A stretch of DNA of 64,000 bases from Siniperca chuatsi (lineage: Eukaryota; Chordata; Actinopteri; Centrarchiformes; Sinipercidae). The stretch is from the NCBI RefSeq assembly GCF_020085105.1, contig NC_058053.1:14408888-14472887 (forward strand), written 5' to 3'. A program made the translations under genes and the position numbers. The notes under the pieces were generated by a model. The model ran no database searches and was not told the origin of the DNA. It was given only the letters and a program-made list of their open reading frames with translations. Below are positions 42,482-57,600 of this stretch, in pieces. Within the stretch, counting starts at the first letter, position 1. Every line of letters starts with the position of its first letter.

Positions 42482-45203
42482 GTCTGTCGTGTTTTAATCC
42501 CTTCACTCACCGAAAGAGGGCAGCACAAACCCGTCTAGTTGGATTTCCTTGATTTCTGGTTCCTCTGTTGCAGAAGTGTTCATATATTTCATAAACGATT
42601 TACATTATCATGAATGTGTTAAGTAAAACCATCCCAATATCACTCCAAATGCCACTGTACTGAATGAAAATAAGGCTAATTTAGGAAGCATTTTGAAGCT
42701 GTTCATTTAACATACTGTGGATTTGCACACCTGTATGTTCTACCCTTCTGTTACAGAGGGCCAGAGTGTGCAGTTCTTGTGTTTTCTAGCACCTTCCTCC
42801 TGTTGGAGTATTTGCAGTATTGTTACACAACTGCTCACATGGCACCGTTTCCATAGCTGTATGATCAGCCTTCATATGAAGATTGTAATGATGAAAAAAA
42901 AATAGCACATAGCAGCCATTCAAGCATGCCATTAGCACTTGGTAACCTTGTCATTCAGCAAGATGTCCGTTTTATTTCAGAGAACATTTCAGTGTGTCTG
43001 ACTGTGAAACAGTGTATTTCACATTTCTTTTAGATTTGGCCAATCAGATCATCTGTAAAATATAACTTGTGGAAAATTCCACCATCTGAATCCATACATC
43101 AAATTTATACTCTGATCTTCAGTGCAGAATCCTGACCCACAGTGTTTTGTGTTAAGATTTACATCAGTGATACAATTCAGCATTCATTTCCACAAATTAT
43201 TTGCCACAATCAAAACTCAAGAAATTATGACTCCTGGTTACTACTTCTGCTAACATAGTATATAACAAATAAATACTTTATTTTTTACAACTTTTCAAGT
43301 CTGAACAAGCCTATTCACAGACTGTGATGAAAGCGATCAAAAGAAAACCTGTCACTGCAATATTTTTAATATTTCCACAAACAAATAACTTTATTCTGTA
43401 TAACAATCACTGTTTTAGATTTTCCAACCCTGATTCTTTAATCTAAACTACTCTAATCCAGGCCTACCACTTACAAGATGATTTACTTGATATATGTAGC
43501 TGAACCCAACAATTAAAAAATACCGCAATTTAATAGACCATGTGGGAAAGAGGAGAAAGTAGAGCAATCTCCTGCCAAAAATGCTCTTTTACTCTTTTTT
43601 TAATGTCATTCATTTACTGTAAAAGTATATCATTTCGATTCAGTTGGTCTATCTGCAAGCTCTTTTTCCACCTCATTGTATGTAGCCTGTAATACTGTGA
43701 TGTTTTATCACAGATTTAAAATGTTCAATTTGCAAACTGTTCTAAGCTTCTGTAATCAGTAGTAGTCACAAACATAATGGGGAACATAAACAAAAGCATT
43801 CAGTCAGTGATGAACGTGCATGAAAGACAACCTGACTTTACAATCATTTTCACAGCTCACAAATGTTGCTGCAGCATATAGGAACACCATGAATGGTTGT
43901 TGTTCATCATAGGACAAAGTGACAGGGTGGATTTTGCCAATCCATCATTAGGTGCAACATTCCTTTGTGTCAGAAAGTCTCCTCTAATTACTTCTTGCCT
44001 GCAGCTTTGCAATACAAAGCCTCTTCACCTTAAGCGCAGCAGGCAGAGCGCTCCATGAATCCTCAGCCAGTCTGCACAGGACCAGAAACCACACCAGGAG
44101 GAGTACGCTAAAAGGTCATCTCCACTAGTGAATCGTCAGATGGTCAACTCTTGGGGTTTGAAAGGTGAAGTACCACCTACAGCTTCCAGTTATTTATTTT
44201 CTGAAAGATAAATAGCATGTCACTCACCTATTGGTTGCAACCCCCAAGTATAATTAAAGGAAACAAATTAAATAGCCAACGAAAGGTACTCTAAATCTAG
44301 TGCACTAACAGGTTACTGTGAGGCCCTCAACTACTCGTACTAACTGCCTGTACTTTGGAGATGTTTCATATCTGATTCAAATCTAAAAATGGAGTTCATA
44401 TGCGTTGCTCATATTACTCTCTGGATGGTATTATGGAGATATTGTAGAGCTTTTATCCTGTGCTAACTGTATTAAAGTTAGCCAATTTTCATCGATTGGC
44501 TGAGGTTTCTGTTGAGAATCCTGTGATAATCCACTGTTTCTTAAGTAAAACAGAACAGGATACAATTTCTCCTTTTCTAGCATTTCTACGCTACTTGCCA
44601 TTGCTTGGTAATTTTATAATTCATTTAGAAAATCTCCGACCTTTTAGCCCTTTTTCCTCAGGCAGGGCTGTTATGGTCATTCCATAGTCCAGGGTGGAGA
44701 CCAAAGGTGACCAGGCCTTTGCCATTAGAGCCTTTAAACTTTAAAGCACACCTGTGGAATTTCTGCTGGCATCAGTTTTGTTATACCACCTCTTAAAAAA
44801 TGCTTTTAACCCTGTTTTGTTGTTGTGATTTTGTCTATATAATTGTATATCAAACATTTTTCTGTAAGCTTTACTGACTTAATGAACAGATTTTAAAAAA
44901 TTGGAGATTTAAAAAATACAGCTGACTCTATGCCAAATTCTCAGAATGTATGTACAGTATAACTTTCTCACTCATCTCTGCTCACTGTGGTCAAAACAAA
45001 CTGCTTTAAACCAATATTATCCAAGGCTCACCTCACAAAACTTAGTCTAATACATCATCACAGACATATTATTTTCAAATTTCAGCAAACACACACAACG
45101 TTGCTTCACTATAGCAAACATATCCTAGTATCCTTCCCCTGCCCTGAGGGCAGAGCGGGAGTCTTGGCAGGGCTCCACGGGATCTGGTCTGTCGGTGCCT
45201 CCT

Positions 45204-45211
45204 TATAAAAG
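45204..45211 (+). promoter_or_regulatory. col28a1: TATA box of col28a
   Basis: TATAAAAG is a textbook TATA element. A pyrimidine-rich, initiator-like stretch (CTCACTCTCTGCTCAAC) begins about 25 bp downstream. A 5' leader exon could then run from about 45235 to 45428, ending at ACT|GTGAGT, and splice to the acceptor at 45662-45663 just before the coding start. Confidence 0.6.
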
Positions 45212-45234
45212 AGGAGTGAGTGTCTCAGGGTCTC

Positions 45235-45428
45235 TCACTCTCTGCTCAACAGAATCACTGACACTGCTGCTGCTGCTGCTTCTACACAATCAATGAGATA
45301 ACTGGAGCTCACTGTGCACTCCGGTCCTCTGCTGTTCCTGCTGCCTTTATCCTGCTGCATTGTGGGCTGCTCTCAAAATAGGACACTGAAATACTAGAAA
45401 TTGCAGCATTTCCAAAGGAAGTTGGACT
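45235..45428 (+). other. col28a1: Probable non-coding first exon of col28a
   Basis: The stretch starts at the position expected from the TATA box and ends with a strong donor (GTGAGT). It contains a short (CTG)5 run and several stop codons. The next acceptor, CCACAG|CTGGGG, precedes the start ATG by 11 bp. The exon is inferred; transcript data would settle it. Confidence 0.45.
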
Positions 45429-45674
45429 GTGAGTCGATGTGAAGACAGTTGCTCAGTTATTTAAAGGATATACTCCACTTTCAAAACAAAATAATATTCA
45501 GCAATTTAGTATGACTTTTAACTTGAAACTGTTTTCTGAAATGTCCTTAAACTTAGAAGATGAAATGTATGGATGCACAAACTGTTCCACTCTGATTTCA
45601 TGCAGAAAGTACTTTTGTGGACATTGATCGATTTTGAATTGTTGTTGCTATTTTTCTCCACAGCTGGGGCAAGG

Positions 45675-48600
45675 ATGTTCCCCTCCTTTACGTCTGTGCT
45701 GCTGGTCACAGCACTGACCAGTGTCTGGGCCCAAGACTTTTATGAAGAGAGGAAAATTAACAAGAAATCCAGGGCCAAACCGCTGGCTGCAAATATTCAT
45801 GATGGACAAGGTAAGAAAATGAATGAAAAATACTATGAATTAAAATAGTTTTGGTGCAGGAAATTCATCATCATGTTGCTTCAGTTTTATATTTTGTGTT
45901 TTGTGTGTGTATGCTTTCCTTTATTTTGCTTACTCAATCTATTACAGCACCAAAAATCACAAGCCTGAACTTGTTCATGCCTTACTCTGATTGTACTAAT
46001 CTACAGTTTCTCTCCTCTGTGTGAAGACTTATAGATTTGTAAGAAAAAAAATACATAATTTTGACATGAAGTTCAATAAAAATGTAGTCACTTAGTGAAA
46101 GACACCAGTAAACATGTTGTGTTGCCAATAGAGAGAGTCCTTCATCCTGTTCTGTGTGCACACAGCCATTCTAGATGAGGACTGCAGCTTGGAGCTCTCC
46201 TTCCTGTTGGACAGCTCTGAGAGTGCCAAGGACAATCATGAGCAGGAAAAGCAGTTTGCTATGAACATGGTGGACAGACTCCAAGGGGTAAGGCTGCAGA
46301 CCGGCCGCAGCTTGAGCTTGAGGGTGGCTCTGCTGCAGTACAGCAGTCATGTTATCACAGAGCAAACCTTCAGAGACTGGAGGGGCACAGAGAACTTCAA
46401 GACCCATATAGCTCCCATCATCTACATCGGGCACGGCACCTACACCACCTACGCCATCACCAATATGACCAAGATCTACCTGGAGGAATCCAGCCATGGT
46501 ACCATAAAAGTAGCCGTGCTGCTTACAGATGGCATTTCACACCCGAGAAACCCTGACATTTTCTCTGCTGTTGCTAATGCCAAGAACCAGGGCATCAAAT
46601 TCTTCACTTTGGGCATCACCTGGGCAGCCAACGAGCCAGCCAATGTAGCCCAACTCCGTCTACTAGCCAGCTCCCCGGCCTCCCGCTTCCTCCATAATTT
46701 ACAAGACAAAGACATTGTTGAAAAAATCGTCACTGAGATTGTGAGTATAATCCCGTGTCTTTCAGCAGACAACATTGAGAAGAAAGGTCATGTATTTGCT
46801 TTGAATAAACATCTATTCAGAGTTGACACATGGACAGACTTGTTCAGGTATTCGTATAGAGATGGAATGATGGCAATGCTCTGGAGAAACAAATGAAAGA
46901 ATGTCTGTGACAGCTCTGGATAATAAGCTTTTTACACAACTTTAGGAAAATACTGCTTGACATCTGCATGTGTATATCCACTTGGATTTTCTTTGTCTAT
47001 CAACCTCGCATTACATTCCTTTAAGGAGGTTTTAACAGTGATATTCTCTACAGTAACACATGACTTGCATTTAGACATGTATTTATTACACTGTGACTCC
47101 TCTGTCACTGACTATAACTCATTATTCTTAAAGAACGTGTTCTTAACGTTGAAGTATCCAGGAATGTTATTTGTCTTTGGCTGAACAAATCTCATTTGGG
47201 ACTGCAATATTGCTACAATTCAAATTCTGTCAGATATTAATCAGCTTTTGTTCTCTTTGCAGACCAGCTTGGCTGATGAAGGGGTAAGTATCATTACAAT
47301 TAGACAACTCAGAATCTTTTGACATTTAATAATGTGTAATTGGGTGAAAGTGCCCACTTTGACTGTATAGAATTACATGACAGCTTAGCAAACATGTCTA
47401 TTTTTTTTAAGTGCCCTCTGGCTCAGAGATGTGCTTGTGAGAAAGGAGAGATGGGGCCAAGCGGGCCTGCGGTGAGTATTTAGCCCCAAACTTTTCCATA
47501 TAACCAAAGAGCATTTTCCTTTCAAGTGTCAGAAGTTGGTTTGTCAGAAGTAAAAGATTCCTGAAATGTTCCTCTGCAGAGAGATCTAACACGATCCTGA
47601 TATTTAAGGAAAGGTAATTGTGCAGTTTTGAACAATCAGGATAATTGCTTTTCCCCCTCTCAGTATAGGTTGCAGGCATTTGCACAAGCAGAGTAAGTGG
47701 ATAGATGGCCCTGTCCCACATTCTAAAAGCACATCTATGACAACAGGAAAAGGAGAGGAAAGACTTTGGTCTGACATTCCCAGAGAAATATGTGTGTTTG
47801 CACTCTGTGTGCCCAGTCTCAGTCAGTTATTGTGCATTTCTCATGTAACATAAGATGTCCCCCATGGAAACCAGATACACCACATTTAGAGCTCCACTCC
47901 CATTAAAACTGGACCTTTGGCCACCATAAATCTCACACACAACTCCTACTGCCACAGTCAGTTACGCAGGGATAGAAGGACCGCAGTATGGAGTACCAGA
48001 TATTACACATCATTTCTGTGTGATGCTAGAAGAAGCCTGTCCCCTTCTCAGATAATAGACAGCTCAGGTAATGTCAAGCTTTCTGGCAGACCTGGCAGAT
48101 AATCAGGTTGCTGACAGACAGCTGCATGGCCATTAACCAGGTGCTTTCTCCTCAGAGAGATTCTTCAGATTCTTACACTCAGACTAGGAGGCTCTCATAA
48201 TTGCACTCATTAGTTTAATGGTCACAAACTAGCGATTCCTGGTGGATAGCAACTGACACACACTGTCCAGGTGCAGCTCAAGACAATGGCCCCTGGCCCT
48301 GTGGACAAGACACCTCATGCCCATATATGGCTTCAGCTGTCATACAGCCCTCACATCCACGAACACACATATAACACACATTCAGAGATCAGTTACCCTT
48401 TTCCCCCTCTGTCTTTCTCAAACAATGCCTGTCTAGAGGGGAGGAATAATTTTAATGCACACCAAGAAGAGAGCAAAATGTCAATGGGAGAAATGTATCA
48501 AATCTCAACCCTGACTTTGTTTCATTCTTCAGGGGAAAAAAGGTCGCCCCGGAGAAGATGGAGCCCCAGGGCTTAAAGGGCACAAGGTGCGTGCTTTTTG

Positions 48601-51600
48601 ACGGACATATGAACTATGAATTTCCTAGCTGGCGGGCTCTTTCAGGAGTTATATAATACTTCCTGAGTGCTCCACACATAAATTTTATGTTTCAATTTTG
48701 GAAAAAGTTGTCAGGCTTCCTAAACTGAGTCATCCAATATTTGTAAATTGTAAAGTATTTGGTAAAACTTGATGAACGAATGTTTATAAGCCCATAGTTA
48801 ACAGTGGTACTAGTCATTTGTAACAGATCTGTACATTTTTAGTAATGGCATTAGTTCAATATTTGTATTTTATTTTTAAGACATAAAATATTTGTGCTTA
48901 TAAAATAAAACATGACCTGCTGTACTGCACATGCACAACTTTTCCGAGAGTTCACAAAGATAAAGAAACCATCATCTGTATCATTAACAATGAATATTTA
49001 ATCATGTCCAAAAGGATAGTGATCTGTTCATGGGTAAGTATTATTAAGATGCACTCAAGAAACAAACTCTATAGTGCTCTTGAAGAAATAATGTTGAAGT
49101 CTTCAAATGTATACGAAAAGCAAACTCAGGCACTTATGTGTATAATGAACCTAACTGACATTACTATATGTGATTACAAATAAGTTCATGCTTTGCAGTT
49201 GTTTGCCTCTTACTTATACAAAACCATTTCTATCACTTGTAACTTTTCTTCTTTCTCTTCACCAATCTCCGGTAGAGTACCACAAGGTTAGATTTTAGTC
49301 CCTATTTTATTCTCTTTGTATTCTCCCACTGGGCTCAATTTTTAGAAAACACTTATCACTGTCACATTGACGATATGTAGCTGTACCTTCCCTTGAAAAC
49401 TGGTGATACCCATTGGTGACCAAGTCCGTGCAGATACTGTACACATGTCAGACATATAGTCATCATTGCAACCTCTACCTAAAAATTCAACAAATAAACT
49501 CTGTTGTAAGCTTTTTCAAAATTAAAATGTTCTAACATTTAAGGATTTAGACAATGTGTTACATGCATTCTATTTCTTTACATCTTTACAATTTTTGTGT
49601 GAGTTAGCCTTGGCAGCCTGTATTCGCCTTCCTTTGCTGGCTACCAGTCAAATATAGGACTGATTTTATGGTCCTTTCATTTGTTTTTTAAGCACTGCAT
49701 ATTGTAGCACACATTTATATTTCTGACAACCTCCGCCCCTATTCCACCTCCACACCTCTAATCTAACAGCAATCAAGCATTTGCCATTGCTGCACCAAGT
49801 CTGTTTTATAGTTTATCCTCACTCCCCTTCTATTGGCATTTTTAAAGTCTGCCAAAAACCCATCTTTTAACCTTAGTGTGTCTATTACTTTTTATATTCT
49901 GTCCATTTTATCGCTTGTGTTTCTGTGTGCTGTGCTCTCATAGTTTTTATATTTTTAGCATTTGTTGTTTTAAAATATGCTTTATATTGTAAATAATATT
50001 AACTAGACATGAAATACTAAGCTGTTAGACATTATTAGGATATGATTGATAAATTATGAATATTCTAGCAAGCTAATTTATTCAGCATTAACTCATTATT
50101 TATCTCAAATTAATTTAATGTTTGCTTTTAGGGCTTATGCATACAGGCATATTCATTTTAAAATGAATAAAGTTATTAGTCCATTAATGTTGTTGTTACC
50201 TGTATATATCTGCAATTTCACTGTTCATTCTTTGTTAATGTATTTACCTACAGTACCTAATGTATTTACCTACAAGGTAGGTAATGTATTTACCTACCTT
50301 GGATAAACTCTTATTCATTGATAGAATAAGTCAGCGTGCTTTCTGTCATATCAGGGTGAAGCAGGACTAAGTGGTCTACCCGGGCGAGAGGGTGCTGAGG
50401 TAAATGCTACTATTCATGGCATGAAAATATTCATTATTGTGTCTTTAGTTTGTTCACACATAACATGTCATTAATTTTATTTGCAGGGAAAACCAGGTTA
50501 CAAAGGAGAGAAGGTAGGTAATTTAGATTAATGTCAATGATAACATTTTATTTTGTTGGAAACAATTCAAGCCTGTGCAATACTTGTAATTTCCACACAG
50601 GGTGAGAGGGGTGAGTGTGGCACTCCGGGAATCAAAGGAGACCGGGTACGGCAGCACTGTTGACGCTACACATAGAGAATATTATGTTTTCAGTTGGATA
50701 ATTCCTACTTACTGTACATACTGTGTTTGATCTTGTGGTCTCTCTCTTCCCTATGTGATGTGCTTCAGGGTCCTGAGGGTTCAGTTGGAACAAGAGGACT
50801 TAGAGGTCTGCAGGTAAGTAATATTTTAGTAGTAAAATATGCAACTCATGTGTTTATAGAGCTGGTCTATGATAGTTAACACTTATTGTTACACTATATT
50901 GTTTTGACAAGCAGACAAAAGAGAGAGATGTTTTTAACTTGAAAGAAAGGGGCACTCGGGTGTACTTGTAAGCTAGTAGATTTGTATAGTTGTGTATTAT
51001 TAGAAATACCCATTGGACTGCTGTATGTGTTAGGGATACTGTGTGTCAACTCTTAAAGGAAAATCATCTTTATACAACAGAAAATAGCTGCACCGATCAC
51101 CCCATCACGTCAAACATTTCCTCCTATCCGTAAAGATAAACACACATGCACACACACACACATCTAAATGTTTCCCAATCATTTCGTTATTTATGGCTGT
51201 ATGTTGTTTCTGCCCAGGGGTTACCAGGACCACATGGAGACATTGGACCAGAGGGCCCTCAGGGAAAGCAGGTCAGCCCCTTTTGAACAACTTTTACTTA
51301 CCTCATCGAGCACATCTGCTGTGACCTTTGCATTTCCTTTTATGATTCGTTTAAACAAGAGGTTGGAGCTTTACCACCCTGGTCTTTACCATGCAGCACA
51401 GAGGCCTGTCTGTCTGGTAATAGACCCCTGTGTGAACATGTGGCAGTGAGCCAAAGTCTTCCCCATCATTACTGTTAGTCACCAGCAGCATAGAGATGCT
51501 AAAAAAATCTCACTACAGGTTCTCCTAATGGCTTGTATCCTGTTTCTAAATACAGACTAGGAAGTGCCTACAGCGTTGTCAGCTTCTCCAACAAGATCTG

Positions 51601-54600
51601 CAGTTAATAACATACATGGAAAGTCACTTTATGCTCAGTGTCTCGCCATGTGAGGACATGTAGAAAGCATTTGCAAGATTAACAGGACTCTTGGTGGTCC
51701 CTATGTAGTATAATTTGTGTTAAGTCCCTAAAAAATATTCCTGTAAGACAAGCCTTTTCACATGCTCATTTTATTCATATATATTTCTTGAATATGTCTC
51801 TCACTCCACAGTCCTCGAACAAGAAATGATAACTCTTAAATTAATCGTTCAGGTGAAATTCATATGAAATGCAGTAAAATGGCACATAGAAATTACCATA
51901 TTCTGTTAAAACAAGCTAAATGATTACATGGCTCTGCATTTTTTTTTTTTTTTAGATAAAAGCCAAGAAAATGTTGTAATTAATCAAAAGTTTGATGTAG
52001 TAAAGAGCTTCCAACAGTTATTTTGAGACACCTTTGTTTGGGGTTTCTTGAACTTTGAAACATTACTGGAGCTCAAGTTTGGCTCTTATTTGTCCCAACC
52101 TGCAGGAAGACATAAAATATCTCGCCCACTACCCCATTTACACGACAGCTAAAGGGTTTACAACATTATCTTCAGCTTCAAAGGCGTGTGTGTGTTTACA
52201 AATTTTGTTTAGAGTTTTCAGTGGTGCAAAATTGTGTTTTTACAAAATAAATGAAAGACAAATACACTAAATTAATATTTCAGGACTCATGTCCTTTTGC
52301 TATTTTGATACATGATTTAAGCCCCAATGCAAACTGGTGTTACATGTTTGTGATCACAGGGTGAACGTGGCTCAGTTGGCCCTCCAGGGATTCAGGGGGA
52401 AACTGGTATTGGACTTCCTGGACCAAAAGTAAATGGATTACCCTCTAAATATTTTCTTGCACATTGTGATTGTTTATTTGTTATCTGCATTTCTTTGGGT
52501 TTCTATTATTAAATTAAGTTACTATATAAATCTGCAGGGTGACATGGGATTCCAGGGCCGACCAGGTCCTCCTGGTCCTCTTGGAGTGGGGGAACCCGGC
52601 CTTCCTGTAAGTGATGAAGAAGCAGAGTCTGTGCTATGGCAAATTGTTGAATGTTTTTGTGTCTGTGTTTTCCATATTTGTTTCAGTGGAAAATGTGATC
52701 TGTTGAGAAAGCCCATAAAGGTACTTTGACCTGAGCACTGTTTGGGTGACATATTTGGCTTTGTTTACAGGGACCTCAAGGACCACAAGGTGTTCAAGGG
52801 GAAAAAGGACCCCAAGGCGAGGGGTTTCCCGGACCAAAGGTATTATTTATACTCATCAAAACAATAGTAACATTGTCGAGGTCAAAACTAGAACATACCA
52901 CAATGTTTTGCTAATGTTCTCTTAAGCACTTAACCCCCAGTGAAGCTGCTCAGGTGTAAATATGTGGAACTGCGTACATCTCATGCACAATGCTGCTGGA
53001 AACACAATTAAAGCTTAAATTAAGCAAACCTTAAATTAAAGTAGTCAGTAAATATCTGAAAAACTAGAAGTTGCTGCACTCTAACACTATCTAAGGTTAC
53101 GGATCAATACTTTGATGCGGCATTTCCCCTATATTCGTTATATCTAATAGTTGACAGGAAACATTGGGAGAGAACAGAGGGCATGACATGCAACAAAGGT
53201 CCCCAGCTGGAAATGAACCCATCCTTTGATTTAGTCTTTGGCTCTGCTTATCTTTCAGTTATATCAAAGGTTAATTCTATTGAGTGATTTTGCCTGTGTT
53301 TCCATCTGTGTTGCTCCCATACTGAATGTGATGTCAACCTGATATTAATATAAAATTAGACGCTGCAGATATTCTTTAATTGATGAGCAGGACATATTTG
53401 TTAAAAAGCAATCATATATTATTACTACTTAATCCAAATTAGCCATTACCAGTAACTAACTTTGACCATGTTCAAAACCTACTTGCATATACATTGCATG
53501 AATCAGTTGCTAGAGTACTAAAACATAAGCTGCTGTTAAATAATGTGTGTAGCTGGCTTTACTCACAGATATAACTCTCAGACCCAAAAATACACTAACA
53601 AAAAAGCACATTGGATATCTGGGCCATTCTACAGTTCATGGCCTGCATCTGTCAAAACCAGATCTCACTGTGATCCAACTGACTGACTCACAACTCAGGT
53701 GTTCACTCTAGCGTTACTACTCTGTTGTTGATGTGTTAAGCCTGTAAAAACAGTATTTTCCCCCATGCTGCAACATGCTGCACTGTGGGACATATGGTTT
53801 ATAATACACTCTGCAAATACCCCATTCAAAAAGAGATGGCTGGGATTCAACCTAGAGTTTGACAAGATATGCAAGACTGGGTGCAATGGTATATGGCTTA
53901 CAGTATAAAATATGCCTGGAGGTTATTATTGACAACAGCATGTCTTGCTGTGCAGCAAACACAAAAAAAACCTAACCACAAAGAAGTGAGATTATTTCTA
54001 ATGCCCAAGTAAGAGTAAAACGAATTGCATCAATACCTCTCACAAGACAGAACTTGTGGGTAAAATTGACAATGGGAGGAGCATATTTATGTGGTGTATG
54101 TGATTCTCTGTAAAGAAATGGAAGTACACTTTTATTTGTTAAAGAAAGCTCTTGGAAAATGAATACCGGAAATGTCCTCAAGCAACTACACATCTGTTTG
54201 ACCTGTTCCAGACTTCCTATCTGTTATAGATTTTACTCCTCTGCTGACTTCTACCGCTTGTAAAAAGGGATCAGAGTGCTTCTGTCAGAGATCAAAGCCT
54301 CTCTTCTCGACACGCACACACACAAAGTTAGTATGATCAGCTCTGCGTGTCTGATTTCAATACACTTGGATGGTGCTCCCATCAGCAACCTCTTCACTTC
54401 ATAATTCACTGAAGAAGACAGGAAAAAAATGCTTCCATTCCTTGTGCATAGGATCATTTTTTTAATCAATCACAAGAGGGTAACAGGAGCCAACATGCTC
54501 TTCTGCAACACTCCATTCACTGAGAACAATGCAGACTTGGCTGTGACCCAATGGCAAGTGGCTGTGATGTAACTGACAGGGATGACCTGGTTTTGTTCCA

Positions 54601-57600
54601 CAGGGGGATCGGGGGCTCCCTGGACCGAGCGGGCCAAGGGGACAGCAGGGTGCAGGAATCAAAGGAGAAAGGGTGGGTTATAAATTTATCATCTAACAAA
54701 GAGAATATACTGCAAACACTACGGTCTACACAACAAAGACTCAAATTAAATCCATGAGGGAACCCAACTGTCCTCCAGGCTTCAAGACAGGCTAGTCAGA
54801 ACACTAGACTATTTATGTAATTTATGAATGATCCGAACTGGGTATTTCCTGTCTGCCAAAATGGACAGACTCTGTTCATAGGTTACTCTTGAGTAAAGTA
54901 CCTCAAGTGTGACAGTCCTGGTATAAAGTGTATTACAGGCAAGGTAAAGAGGCAGTTCACTTGGTCTTTGTTCAAAAACAAGGTCAGCAACAAGTAAGTA
55001 GTCAATGAAGGTAAACAAGTCCAAAAAACAGGCAGAGATTACTACTAAGGAATATTAAGCGGAGAATGTGAAAATGTATTAAGACGAAGCTGAACCCATG
55101 ACATCAAGATTCAATTTTGTGTGCTTTGTTTTTCTGTACGATCGTTCTTCTGGTGCCACACTTTGCCTCTAGCCTTATATTATTATTCTCATTTACTCAG
55201 TACAGTGTTAACAGTGAAAATAATGTCTAACTGGGAATATTATCAGATCTAAGGTTTTTCAGCACTATATTGGTGGTGCTGTTTTGTTTTTATTAACACC
55301 GTATTTCTATACATTATATAGGTTAAAAAAAAGCACACCTATGTAGTCAACGGAGTCACTGAGTATTAAACTGACTATTGTGTTTTACTTCCAGGGTGAA
55401 TTGGGGCCTCCAGGTCTTCCGGGGCTAACTGGACTGACAGGAGTGGGCATACAGGGAGAGAAGGTCGGCAAAATGTCTCCATCTATGTTTTCACAATGTT
55501 ACACTGACATAAGTACATAGAGTAATAGGATATTCTGCACTGAAAGCCCTCTAATCTTTATTACTGCTCAGGGAATCGAGGGTCCAAGAGGTCCACCAGG
55601 AGTCAGAGGACTTCCAGGAGAGGGTTTACCTGGATCTAAGGTTTGTTAAAACACCTACTGTATGAAATGCAATGCATGTGCTTGTATGGTCAGAGAGAGC
55701 TGGCACAATGGTTAACATTGTTAACAGGTCAGTCTAGCTTTACAATTAGATACTGTCCTCTCACTTCATTGTGAAGCAGGGCGAGTCAAAAGAGATTTTC
55801 CATACATCAATCAATCAGTCAGGTTTCCTGTTTGTTATAAGTATGAAAGAGAAAGGACCTGAAATTACACAATTACTGCAAATCAACTGTATATAGGGTA
55901 CGGTTTTTAAGTATTTAGGGTGGTTTCTAAAGTTGTAATAGTGCTGATTTAATTTTCAGATTTAATATAATATGGATATAACATCACGTTTGTTATCGTA
56001 AACAGGGTATAATGTTTATATATTGTACAATATCACATTTTAAAGGTGCCGCCAAACAGTAAACTAGACAAACAACATGCCAAACAAGTACAGAACTCGC
56101 AGGTTTGTTTCTTTATTTTAATAATTAGCTATGTCCTCATGCTTTTTCTATTTCTAGGGAGACCAAGGTTTACCCGGAGAGCAGGGAGCTCCAGGAGAGA
56201 GAGGCATTGGTGAGCCTGGTCCAAAGGTAAGACAACGATTGTCCTGAACCAAACAAGTCAATATAGCTATGATCTATATTTGCATATGGGGAGTGCCAAT
56301 GTACTGAATCCATCAAAAACCAAATAATACTATTCTGCTGTTACAGGGAGAACCAGGATCAGCTGGTTTGAGTGGCCTGCATGGTCTTCCAGGAGAGGAT
56401 GGAGCTCCAGGACAGAAGGTAAAGTACATTATGCCAACTCTGTGGAAAACTTTTATCCCAGTTTCTTAGTAGTATCTGGACATCTACCTTCTTTTCATTT
56501 GTTTCCAGAATTATTTGACCCAGCTGAAGGTTTAAAAAAGGATTGTTTCTATGTCTCATCTACCTTTCTTCTCTTAGGGGGAGCCTGGTTTACCTGGTTT
56601 AAGAGGTCCTGATGGAGCACAGGGAATTGGCACTCAAGGGGAGAAGGTATGCTTTAGATTATATATCCTTCTTTAGTTCAGAATTTATATGATAACAACA
56701 AATAACAAATGTTAATCAGATGATGTGTGCTGTAATCCCTCCCAGGGTGACCAGGGTCTGAGGGGCATCCGTGGGTTACATGGGCCTCCTGGGATCTCAG
56801 GACCCTCTGGGCCAAAGGTGTGATAGCTTCCGTGATGAAGTAGTGTGAGCACCTTGCTGTTGAAGAACCTTTGAATAGAGCCAAAAAAAAAGTCCTCTGC
56901 ACATTGTCAACATGACAAGTAAGACAAACATGAATTGGATCTTAAGTCTCTTGCCAACTCTCACCTTTCAGGGTGAACGTGGGATACCAGGCCAGCAGGG
57001 CTTGCCAGGGCTGCCGGGACGGTCCATATCAGGTCCAAAGGTAAATAAATAAAGACGTATCATCAAACTGTCTCTTAACACAGATCTTGGCACAGAGGTA
57101 GACAAGCAGCAGGCAGCCAGAAGTACTGCCAGATATTGTCTGATGTGCACTGAAATGCTTCAAAATCTTGTTGCCGCTATTCATTGCTGTGACTTTATTG
57201 TCTTGTCTCCAGGGTGATGTAGGCCCTCCTGGTCCCTCTGGTCCTATTGGGGAAACAGGCCATGGATTACCTGGTCCAAAGGTAAACACTGTAATTTAAT
57301 TATTTTTTTAGAACATTTATTAATAGTATTGTTCTAATCAGCATAATGTTGTTGGTCTTCATCACTAAATTTTGTTTAACCAGGGTGATCGTGGTCATCT
57401 GGGTTTACCAGGTCCAGTTGGTCCAAAAGGCGAAGGTAGCTCCGGCCCTATGGTGTGTATCATCAACATTTTGCACATAGTAAAAGTCTGTAACCAGTAA
57501 ATCCTGTGCAAGTTGGCACAGTCTAGACTTATTTTACGTACTTATTTTAGGGTCCTCCAGGCATGCCAGGCTTACCGGGCGAGCCGGGCCTAGAAGGAAT

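Larger units (their letters stand above)
42411..45674. other. Head-to-head intergenic region, atp5f1b / col28a (3.3 kb)
   Basis: The interval is AT-rich and has no open frame with recognisable homology. The right end holds a TATA box at 45204-45211 and likely non-coding leader exons of col28a. The left 100 bp is the atp5f1b leader. Between about 42600 and 45100 I see nothing I can name. Confidence 0.7.

Noticed and set aside
42508..42590. Minus-strand frame (SATEEPEIKEIQLDG) ending in a donor-like TTCG|GTGAGT with the right phase to join atp5f1b exon 2.
   Set aside because: The exon at 42305-42410 gives a real mitochondrial presequence (MLGAVGRCSSGA) that matches other fish; the upstream frame is acidic and unlike any ATP5F1B start.
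45573..45674. Upstream in-frame extension of the col28a start.
   Set aside because: It reads through an intron acceptor (CCACAG at 45658-45663); the ATG at 45675 begins a proper signal peptide.
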